A stretch of 64,000 nt of DNA from Monocercomonoides exilis. Taxonomy: Eukaryota; Preaxostyla; Oxymonadida; Polymastigidae. Both the position numbers and the translations under genes were made by a program. The stretch lies in contig LSRY02000014.1 of assembly GCA_001643675.2 (NCBI GenBank), forward strand, positions 1,598,001 through 1,662,000, read 5' to 3'. Positions 52,761 through 62,447 of this stretch are shown here, piece by piece (the first letter of the stretch is position 1; each line of letters begins with the position of its first letter). Below the pieces are notes generated by a model. That model had not been told where the DNA came from and did no database searches. It was given only the letters and a program-made list of their open reading frames with translations.

Positions 52761-54604
52761 ATTTGTCCCTTCCAATCGGGAAGAAGGAGAAGACCTCGAG
52801 CTTGTTCGAGAATCATTTTCCTGATTGTCGGAAGAATGAGAGGAATTGGAGGATGAGCAAGAACTGTCTCTCCTCGCCAAGGCTGCTGCAGACCGTCTTC
52901 GTTTATCGGGCTTCCTGGCCCGCACCATCTGCTCACTTTCTTGTTTTGTTTTGTGGCGAAAGCGTCCAACGTTATGTTCAATCTCATCTTCGTTACAAGC
53001 TCCTGGTAGGATTCTTGCTTTATCTGATAGTCGCCTCCCCTTTCTAGCCTGGAAAGAGAATCGGCCCTTTCGTTTCTTTGACCGGGGATGTGTTGCGCTT
53101 TCACTTGAATCTGCATCGTGTGCGTTTGTTTCCAAATCTTTAATAGGAGTCTTCTCAAATTCGCTCCTGCCCGCCACCTGTTCAGGTTGAACACCGATGT
53201 TGAGTTGTCCGATCTGATAAGTAGTTTGTGGATGCGATTGGATAACAGAATTGGGGAAAAGTGAGTTAGAGCAGACAAAATTGCGAACATCTCCCGATAG
53301 TTTGAACTTTGGTTTCTTTGCCAATAGGGGAGTCTGCGATGAAAATCCAAAATACTGTTTCCGATTCTTAAATAAGCTCCCACAGCTTTTCTGGAAGCAT
53401 CCGTCGTAAGTGTTGCATCTGGAAGAAAGAGTGGGCACAGTTGCCTTGGTGTGTTGGTTTTCAATCTCGACATCCATTTGGTTAGATTGTGGAGTATGGA
53501 CGGGTTGATCCTCATCTTCCCTCTCCATCCTACCATCGAAACCATTTTGTTTAAGGTGCGATAAAGATCTGAAAGAAACAGAGAAGCTTCTCGAACCACG
53601 AACCTTGTAGCGTTCAGCTTTCCAATGAACGCTGCAAGGTCTCTTACTCTCACTTCTTTCGCTCTGAGGGACCTCCTCCTCCATCTGGTACATTCCTTTA
53701 TAAGTTCTTTCGTTCTCCTCATTTCCAGAGCTACATTGAACTGGTGCGTGTTCCAATCGAAACCCAAATAGGTGAAAGTTTGCGAGGGAATCAAATGACT
53801 CTTTTCTGTATTTACCAGAAGACCAAGGCTTTCGAAAAGAGAAACGACTTTCTGAGTTATCCATTTTAATTTCTTTTGATCTTGGTGAAGAAGAATAATA
53901 TCGTCGAGGTACGCGATTGCTCTTACGTTCCATCGCTCCCGGATGAATTGTATCACCTTCCTCATGATTTTTGTAAAGATTCTTGGAGAATCTTTGTATC
54001 CAAAAGGCATTCCGTTGAAACAGTAGTAATTTTCGTTGAATTCGAACGCAAGAAACGGCTTGAAGTTGTCGTCCACTTTCACTAAATAGTAGGCCTGGCT
54101 TAGGTCTAAAGTTGTTGCATAATCTCCTCTTGTTATAATTCGTTCTAGTGACCTGTAATCCTCCAGTTTGAAATGGATTGACTTCGTTGCATTGTTCAAC
54201 GCTCTGCAATCGATAATTTGTCTCCATCCCCCTTGTTTTTTCTTTATCACAAACACTGGATTTAAATGTTTCACCTTTCTTTTCTGTATTTTTTGTATTA
54301 TGTTCGTTTCGAGCTGATTCTGGATCAGCTTTGCCATCGCTTTGGTAGCTTCCCCTGATTGATGGGGGCTGTATGTTTCCATTTTTGAGTTTAGTAATTT
54401 CTCCCTGGCTTTCCTGTTTTTCCAAATTGGAATGACGCCTCTTTTTACCAACTTCTCTCCATCTATCATTCTCCACGCTTCTCGAAAATATTCCGTTCTT
54501 CCTCCAACAATTGAAGGTGACTGGCTTAGTTGGTTCTCGTTCCCCTGGATCGCGGTTGAGAAGGACTTCTGCTGTATGTATTTGAGGATTTTCTCCCTGC
54601 CCAC
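52616..54604 (-). CDS. DIRS reverse transcriptase/RNase H
   Basis: About 660 residues. RT motifs: NPVFVIKKKQGGWRQIIDCR, ATTLDLSQAYY, GMPFGYKDSPRIF and the catalytic YLDD in IAYLDDIILL, then YLGFDW. RNase H follows: TTDASRKAVGAYL, SNYREMFAIL, LIRSDNSTS, and HIPGQRNERADSLSR. After it comes the region typical of DIRS polymerases (LDAFATKQNKKVSRWCGPGS, LLLLPDWKGQIWEPLL). There is no ATG near its beginning. The frame opens 79 bp before the end of the gag frame, in the -1 phase, so it is probably made by -1 frameshifting from gag or by internal initiation. Confidence 0.9.
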   Translation of the reverse strand: MGREKILKYIQQKSFSTAIQGNENQLSQSPSIVGGRTEYFREAWRMIDGEKLVKRGVIPIWKNRKAREKLLNSKMETYSPHQSGEATKAMAKLIQNQLETNIIQKIQKRKVKHLNPVFVIKKKQGGWRQIIDCRALNNATKSIHFKLEDYRSLERIITRGDYATTLDLSQAYYLVKVDDNFKPFLAFEFNENYYCFNGMPFGYKDSPRIFTKIMRKVIQFIRERWNVRAIAYLDDIILLHQDQKKLKWITQKVVSLFESLGLLVNTEKSHLIPSQTFTYLGFDWNTHQFNVALEMRRTKELIKECTRWRRRSLRAKEVRVRDLAAFIGKLNATRFVVREASLFLSDLYRTLNKMVSMVGWRGKMRINPSILHNLTKWMSRLKTNTPRQLCPLFLPDATLTTDASRKAVGAYLRIGNSILDFHRRLPYWQRNQSSNYREMFAILSALTHFSPILLSNRIHKLLIRSDNSTSVFNLNRWRAGANLRRLLLKIWKQTHTMQIQVKAQHIPGQRNERADSLSRLERGGDYQIKQESYQELVTKMRLNITLDAFATKQNKKVSRWCGPGSPINEDGLQQPWRGETVLAHPPIPLILPTIRKMILEQARGLLLLPDWKGQIWEPLLKRTTHIEWMWKSQSELLTPGPWMKRMDACLPPGKLRVVLMNP

Positions 54605-55365
54605 GACCGGGGACCCGAACGAAAAAACTGAGGGCGTTGGTAGCTTTCATGTTTTCCATATCTGCTTTTCCCAAAGGATTTGGAATTAAATGAGAACGAA
54701 GTCCATCTTTTCGCTGTTGACTGTGAGGTTTTCCTGACCTCTTCCAATAAATCACTTTGCCTTTTCGTTAAAAGCGGTGATGCTGAATCCTCTTTCATTC
54801 TCGCTGCTTCGGTAAATCCAAATCTCGCTTGGATGCGAGCGTTTCTGGCTTCTTTCAAGGCTTGTGCAAGCAATAAACATGCTTGCGCTACGGCACCCTG
54901 AGCTTCATCATCTTTAGTTTTCGTATGAGCAAATAAAATAAGTTTCATTGCGGGGTAAAGAAACGTCTCACATCTTTCTCCTGCTTGATCTAAGGCGTCT
55001 TTGTACGGACTGGTAGTCCTTACAAAAGGTGGAGGCGCATTAGGGAGGAAAGGGGATAAATCTTCTGTCTTCAACGAAGCAACCAAGTCATTTATCTCAT
55101 GTTCCGGTAATGGAAGATCATATAACGATAATTCCGGGGGTCTTCCAAAAATTTTTAGAAATGAATTTTCCAGTGGAATTTCTTCTTCTTTTTCTTCGCC
55201 AAGGGTGGTAGAAGGTGGGGAGAGTGAGGATGAAAAAGAAGAAGGTTGGGAAGCGGAAAAGGGTCCGGGAAATGTCGGAAACCCGCTTGTTGGACCACCA
55301 GGCAGCGCAGCTGCGCTCGGTTCGGCCGCAAGTCCTGTTCCCAGAGGATTGTTAGGGATCATCAT
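54526..55365 (-). CDS. DIRS gag-like protein (ORF1)
   Basis: 279 residues, starting at the first ATG (tandem MM) just inside the 5' repeat. The N-terminus is rich in Pro/Gly/Ala/Ser, the middle is helical (ALDQAGERCETFLYPAMK, QACLLLAQALKEARNARIQ) and the C-terminus is basic (Arg/Ser/Gln-rich, suitable for RNA binding). It has no zinc knuckle. Assignment as gag rests on position and composition, as is usual for DIRS ORF1. Confidence 0.75.
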   Translation of the reverse strand: MMIPNNPLGTGLAAEPSAAALPGGPTSGFPTFPGPFSASQPSSFSSSLSPPSTTLGEEKEEEIPLENSFLKIFGRPPELSLYDLPLPEHEINDLVASLKTEDLSPFLPNAPPPFVRTTSPYKDALDQAGERCETFLYPAMKLILFAHTKTKDDEAQGAVAQACLLLAQALKEARNARIQARFGFTEAARMKEDSASPLLTKRQSDLLEEVRKTSQSTAKRWTSFSFNSKSFGKSRYGKHESYQRPQFFRSGPRSWAGRKSSNTYSRSPSQPRSRGTRTN

Positions 55366-55381
55366 TTTTTGATCAGTGATC

Positions 55382-55431
55382 GTGACTGACCCTTAAGTGA
55401 TGCTCTCGTAAATAGAAGAGAAGGAAGTGAG
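55382..55431 (-). repeat. Left (5') inverted terminal repeat of the DIRS element
   Basis: Perfect inverted partner of 50793-50842. The outer 40 bp (55432-55471) are unique to this end and are reproduced in the internal complementary region. Confidence 0.9.
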
Positions 55432-55471
55432 AGAATGTTTTCTTTTGAATCAAAGTGCTTGCGCTTTGATT

Positions 55472-58400
55472 ACAAGTCCAACACCGTTTGTATGCATATC
55501 ATCGATTGTGCAGTTTTCAAAAGCTGTGCTTCCACCGCTGCACACTGCAATCCCACTTCCTGCAAAATGCACTCCTTTCATCACAGCCCTGTCAAAATGA
55601 ACAAATCCTCCTTTCGCAGCAACAATCCATTTCCCACATTCATTTTGCGCACTTCCACAGCCAGAAAATGAACAATCAACAAAAGTGCATTGCCCCACCC
55701 TCACTTCCACAACTGACTGTTTTTCTGCTGGATTTATCGGTGCTCGCGGAAGAACAAACTCAAGAACTGAAAAAATTAAATATGTCAATGCCTCTCCCTC
55801 TGTTTGCTCAAATTTTCCTTCCTCCCCAACAACCATTTTCTGTGCCTCATCATTCCCTTGAAAGGTCAGTGATTTTCCATTTCTATTGATTGTCCCATTC
55901 ACTTCTGCCTCCCCTTCCAGCTGCATGATCGCATGCTCATCCTTCATCCGAGCAAATCCCACATCAACAGACAAGCAAGGGTTTTCCTTCAATCCACAGT
56001 TCTGCCCGTCATTCCCTGTTCCATCCACAAACATATACGATCCCAAAGATGGGAACAAATAGCTTATGATAGACCCTTCCTTGCTTGCATCAGAAAGGTC
56101 TTCAACCCACATCAGCTTCTGAACTGTCGCATTCGTGGCTGTTCCATACCACAATGTCGGAAGAAGCATCAGCCACGGTGACTCACACACCAGATACACA
56201 TCATCTCCCTTTTCTGCCACGCTGTTTCTGAACTCATTGTTTTTCATCGAATATGTGATGTTCGTGCTCTCAAACCTCACATACAGCCCTCCTCCCTTTC
56301 CACTTCCAGATGGCACAGCGCACTTGTCCATCTTATTGCACTCAAACATAAACTTCCCTCCTTCTCTCACAATCATCACCATTCCTCCTCCCATCGAACC
56401 ATCTGCCTCACAACCACACTTCTCAAAAGTGCAGTTTGTAATCTCAATGCATTCTCCATTTTTCACATTCCCATTCATCACTCCTCCATTTCCATTATTT
56501 CTCGTTATCTCCAAAAATGTGTTGTTCCTCATCGTCAGGCTCATTCCACATCCCTCCTCTCCATTTCCAATCAGAATCATATTCCTGTCAGCAAAGTCTG
56601 TTTCTTTCAGCGTTGAGTTTGCAATCACAACTTCCTTCCCTCGCTTCAATTCTACCACACTCCCTCCTCCTTCCCTTGTAGTATTCCTAATTGTCACTTC
56701 ATCAATCAGACCTTCCACACCAACACCATCAATCACAATCATCCCTTTTCCAAGTGTCTCAAAGTTCCCGAATTCACATTTCACCATCTCAATCTTTCCT
56801 CCTTTACAATAAACACATGTTGTCTCAACTATCCCTTCTTCGGCTGCAAATGAGCATCTCTCAATTCTCAAAATGTTGCCACTGCACAGAAACACACTTT
56901 CCTTTGTCGAGTCTGCAAACCTTGAAACAACAAATGCTAAATTGCAAAACTTCACATTTTGCATTGTTTCAATCATGCTTTCCTTTTCCCTATCACCTTC
57001 TCCTGATTCATTCACAACAACTCGTTGCATCTGCATCTCTCCGTCAATCATCATTGCCTGTGAATCAACAACAATTTCTTCTTCAATTGAAAAAGGCGAC
57101 AGCAGACGCAACACAGCCAATGATGTTCCAAACAAGGCTTTCCCTGCATATTTCAGTGTGCTGCACGAAAAATCAAAATACCCACATTTTGCGTGATCCA
57201 TTCCTCCATCTCTCCCATGAACATATCCAATTGTGGGCTTTTCGCGAAACAGCACCACAAGCGGAATCAGCTGTCCGATATTTCTATTTTCCATTCCCAT
57301 CAACTCTTGCAAATCCGGATTCTTGTCAGCATCAATCTCAAACGAAAAATTGAACGATGATTCATTCACAAGCTCTGACAAGCTCTCACACTCTATCATC
57401 ACATTCTTGCCTCCAAAACTTGCTGAATTAGCTGCCTCTTCCGTTCCAAAAGTCAACTTCGTCATTACAAAATCTCTTCCCCCTTCTTCACACCTCAGCA
57501 TCACCCCTCCTCCATATCCCCCAACTGATCCTTCACCAATGGCTGAACACTTCCCAAAATATGTCTCACTCTCCAAACTTCCCAGCCGCATCACTCCTGT
57601 TCCTTTCAGAATCACGCTTATTCCTCCCCCACATCCCTTTGATGTTCTACAGCTTTCAATCTCAACATCATAAATACTCATCATGCACTCATCACCAATC
57701 ACTCCATTCACAACACTTCCATTCCCTTCCAATTCATTCACCCCCTGAAATGAGCTGTTTGCAATCGAAAGATCCCTTCCTTCTCTGTCACTAATGAATC
57801 CGCAATTTTTGTTTCCACAGCTTTGTGCTGTCACATTAGCCAGCAAAAGTGAATTCTCGGAGGTGTACTCAATTAGACCATTTGCGTCCATCATCTGTAC
57901 ATCGCTGATAAAGACATTATTTATCAATGCTTTTCCATTTCCTTTCAAGCACAGGATGGGAGCTGATGCAAACTGCACAGCTTCTATCCTGAATCCGACC
58001 ATTGAAAGACTTCCACTTTGAAGGTGAATGAACGAATAATTGCACCGAGTCACAGAAGGCTCGCACTCAATTGCACATTCTTCAATTTGCAGCTCTCCAC
58101 CAGCTCCTGATACTTGAAATACACTTGTTTGAGCAGATGGAAGCGATCCAGTAAGAATGTGAACAAACAGCTCAAACTTGACTCTCGAAAGCACTTCAAT
58201 CACACATTCACTTTCAGTCTCATTCCCCTTCATTTCCATCCTCGTTCTTGTTGCAACCCCACAAAACTCGTATCCTTCACTTTGGCTCAGTGTCACACTC
58301 TCTGAAAATGAATACGTTGCTCCAAATCGCACTCTTCTTTCTTTCCCCATCACTCTCTTCAATGCATAATCAACTGTTTGGCACCTGAACTCTTCAAATC

Positions 58401-61400
58401 CACACACAACAACATCCACTCCACTGTTGCTCATGAACATCGCCTCAGGATCGTCTGTAAGATAATATTTCAGTGGAATGATTAAGTTTCCCCACTTTGA
58501 GTCAATCCCCATCGCCAACGAGCTGAGATCAGAAATGTGAATTGGAAATTGAATCTGTTCTTTTCTCACACTTGTTGCCAAATCTGGAGATAACACAAAC
58601 AGATCTGCTCCATGCTCTGCCTCGTTCAATCTGAAAACAAGTGTTTTTGACAGCTCAACTCTTGCCTCAGAATCCAAAAGATGAAGCAGCATCCCTCCTC
58701 CTCGCCCATTCGTTCCGCTTTCTGAGGGTGCACTGCATTCTTCAAACGTAGTCGATGAAACATACAACTCGCTCGCCTTTCCCATCACCGCACACATTCC
58801 TCCTCCTCTATTGCCATTTCCACCCACTCTGCATCCTTTCAACGAGCAGTTCTCAATATCAACAACAAACCTGCTTGCCTCATCTGCTTGCATGGAAATG
58901 CTTGCCCCATTTCCAGCTGTTCTCGTGATGTTATCAAATGATGCGTTCTTCAGCTTCAACAATGAGCACGCCTCAATGTGAATAATTCCACTCTTCTCCA
59001 AAGCACAATCTCCTAATGAACTATTTTGTATTGCTGCTGAACTGCTTGTGTCCATTCTGATCACTCCTCCAGTCCCGCTTGCTCTCACATTGTTCATCGT
59101 TAATTGATCAATTGTGCATTTTGTACTTCCATCCACAAGCACAATGTAACTTCCAAGCAACACATCTCTCTCAGCACCACATCTCAGCCTCAGCATCTGC
59201 ATATACCCACCGCTCGCTCTGATAAATGCATACCCAATCTCATTAGCATTGCCCATCCCATCAATCGCACAGTCAATAATTCTCATGTCTCCGGCCAACG
59301 AATGTACAAATGTGGAACGCCCTGAAATCGATTGCCCCAGCTCAAAGGTGATGTTTGTGAGTGTTGTCGTCACATTGTTTTTCACCAACCAGTCATGCTC
59401 TTTTGGTTCTGTTGTCTCCACTCGCAATCCAATAGCTTTGTCACTCGAATCTATCTCATATGACTGCTCGCTCAAAGTTATTTCCTCCTCAAATCCAAAT
59501 ATACCGCAAGCCTCACCACTCGTTTCGAGTTGGGAAACCGAAACTCAGCAGCTTTTTCAATTGTATTGCACGGGTAATCAGCAAAACCGCACAGTCTGAA
59601 ATCATTTCCATTTGCTTTCCCACTCACATATGCAGGTGGCTGAAAAGTTCGCAGAAACAAGGCAAGTGAAATGATCATCTCAGGATTATCTCTTTCAATT
59701 CCGCTCAACTCACTGAAGTCTGTCGCATTAATCCCAATTTGGGGATGAAATCCAATTGAAGCACTGTTGATCACAGTTGATAAATCCTGCGCTTCCACAA
59801 ACACATTCTTTCCTCTCCAGGCATCACATTCATCAAAGACACAAAACTCAATCCTGAAGCTGCATTCGTTGGTCAGGCATGTCAGATGCATCGCCCCTCC
59901 TTTTCCTTTCTTTGATTCATCAGCAGGCGATGAGCACGATTCAAACCCGACATTTGAATTGTCTCCAATTCGCAATTCGCTTCCTGTTTGCATCGAAATA
60001 TGCATCCCTCCACCATTGCCATTTGCACAAGAGCATCTTTTCAGCGTTGTGTTTGATAAGCCAAAAGAGCACCCAGAATCCAATGAACTGGAGAAAATAG
60101 ACCCACTTCCAGTGGTTCTTGTGATATTCTCAAAGGTCACATTCACTATTCTTGGAGAATTTCTCGAAGACAGTTCAACTTCACTGAAGATTGGCGCTGA
60201 AAGAACCATATTCCGAATCTCCACATTTCTCAGTGAAATGCAATTCATATTCAACACAAATGGTGATGTATCTATTTCACTCCCTCCTGACTCAGATCCT
60301 GGGGATAAAATGAGAACATCAGACAAAGAAAGCACTCCTGCGGAAGAGCTCACCACAAAAAGTCGTGGAGATGGAGGTGCTGTTGAATCATGTTGGATTT
60401 GAATTGTTGTTATCATCAAACTCCCACTCGACACGCTGAATAAAACTGAAGAGGCTTCCAACGATTGTGTTCGAACAATTGAGTTAAGATGGTTTTCTCC
60501 AGAAACTTCAATGTGCTTTTCTCCACACTCAATCGAAGCACGTGGAGCAAATGTGGAAGCCAACAGCTTCACTCCTTGAACCGTGGCATATCCTGAATTG
60601 CTCACAGCTCTTTCAATCGTTTTGCAAGGTTTGTCTTCCGATTTCCCACAAAGCAACTCAGCATCACTTCCGTTGCTGGAAACATAACGCTTCAATAACC
60701 CCTTTCCAAGCCAGAAATCATAATCTGTTTGACTGCCATTAAACCAAACTCTTTGGCATTCCGTGGTTGTGAACGATAATTCAAATGGACAGCCAATCAA
60801 ATTTGGATAAACAACGTAAACATCATGACCATTTCCATTTCCTGCAGTGTTTCTATCAAAAAAGCAATATTTCATAAAAATAAAATGTTCGCCTAATTGC
60901 ATGTTTTTGCTTTGATATATATGAAATGCTCCACCATTATTTCCAGCAATATTCCCCTGGAATTCAGATTCTTTCAAAAGAAATGAATTTTCAATTTCGT
61001 CATGAACAAATAAGGCTCCTGCGAAAGATCCTGCTTTGTTCTTAAAAAATGTGCATTTATCAACTAAGAATGGATCAACTTTCTTTCCGTCTCTTCCAAA
61101 AATCGTCACCAACCTCATAGCACCTGCATAATAGTCGCTAGAGTTACAATCATCAAAAAGACATCCAGAGACCAATATAAAACCCTCTGAAAAATTATGA
61201 CATTGAAGAGCACCAACCCCGTTTGAAGTTGAATAGCAACAAGAAAAATTCGAATCTTCGATAATCGCACCAAAAATTGCATCAGTGCAAATTGCACCAA
61301 TATGAGGAGCTGTGCAACTTCACATATGAATACGAATTGTTGTTTATAAACAAATAAAATGAAGAAATACAATAAAATGAATAAAAAGAAATGGAAATAA

Positions 61401-62447
61401 TAATAAAATGAAATTATTAATCTTTATCATTTGTGGAATAATATAAAAAGCATACGAAATAAACTCACTCCTTCGAGCGGTGAGTGTTATTGGTAATATT
61501 GATGCAAGAATTGCTCCTCCACTTTCCGGAGAAATGCATCCATCAAATGTGTCGTCTTCAAATGTTTCTGATTGGGTCAGAACTTGGTGCCCAGATTCTC
61601 CTGAATAGTGTGCATTTGCATTTGCATTTCTGATGCATCGTTGATATGTGTTGTTGGATGAGCACAATGTTGTGCCTTCAGTGTTTATTGATCGAATAAC
61701 ACCTCCATAAAACACATCGCAAACTTCACAGAACGAGCATCCCGAAATCGAATTCAGACTCTCTGAAATAGAAGAAGGAATTCTGATTGTTTGTGCTGAA
61801 GCGATCGAAATGTTGCAAAATGAAGATCTTGCTAAATCCACATTTTCCTTTCCTGATGAAGAAAGAAACGGAGAAGATTGCAGTTGCAGAGACGAAAAAG
61901 CAGAATTCGATATGCTCACTCTGTTTGATGTTTCGTGTGTTAAAAACGCTTCAGTTGGATGGGAAGCTATCAATGAAGGAATGCATTTTTCAGCAGCAGA
62001 TGTTGTGAGTGAAATGTTCTCACAACACAAGCAACCACCAGTTTGCGCGAATGAAGGGATGCATCTTTTTGCTGAATATTTCATCGAGCAGCAGCTCAAA
62101 GACACAGAAGATTCGTTGATGAAAAACACTGAACTTTTCTCTCTTGAATAGATCTCTGTGTTCCACACTGAAAAAGTGGAATTCATTATGTGCATGCTCA
62201 CATCAATTCGAGTCGAACTCCCGCAGCTTTGACTCTCTCTCCCATCATTTTTCTCCATATCCCCTTGTGGATTGCCGTTATTGTGCAGCATCTGCAAAGA
62301 ATTTGGGGGAATAAATAGAAGCAAATTTGATGTTTCCCTTGCTTCCTCACTCTCCTTTGTCCAGAAATTATCCGTCATTCCTCCACATGTTGCCATTTTG
62401 GTAATAAAAGGCAGAAGCACAGCAAAAAGATAATTTGATGCCTTCAT
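55472..62447 (-). pseudogene. 5' half of the interrupted beta-helix/pseudokinase gene
   Basis: It starts at ATG 62447 with a signal peptide (MKASNYLFAVLLPFITKMA); an upstream TGA in frame and the TTG at 62468 rule out a longer start. Exon 1 is 62447-61469. A 159-bp intron follows, then an exon that runs into the retrotransposon. Five beta-helix modules are seen with hinges near 60620, 59570, 58390, 57170 and 55985, each of the CG-x(n)-C-x-(T/S) type. One frameshift lies at about 59487-59492: after YLDL the frame continues one base off as EEEITLSEQSYE, so a base is missing there. At the right junction the frame reads NGVGLV and is then cut by element DNA. Without the element and the frameshifts the whole gene would code for about 4110 residues. 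A cell-surface function is inferred from signal peptide, helix ectodomain and membrane segment. Confidence 0.8.
61310..61468 (-). other. Intron of the interrupted beta-helix gene
   Basis: 159 bp, GTGAGT...GCACAG. Chosen because it joins ITLTARR to TPHIGAICTDAIFG in frame and resumes the beta-helix pattern (NGVGALQCHNFSEGFILVSG). A second AG 10 bp upstream would give the wrong frame. Confidence 0.7.

Larger units (their letters stand above)
50772..55471 (-). mobile_element. Complete DIRS-type tyrosine-recombinase retrotransposon
   Basis: A 4.7-kb element transcribed leftward: gag-like frame, RT/RNase H frame and recombinase frame, flanked by inverted terminal repeats, with an internal complementary region near the 3' end. 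The outermost bases at both sides share the trinucleotide AAT (coding orientation). No target duplication is seen, as expected for recombinase-mediated DIRS insertion. It lies inside a beta-helix/pseudokinase gene in the same orientation. All three frames are open and the repeats are identical where they should be, so the insertion looks recent. Confidence 0.92.
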
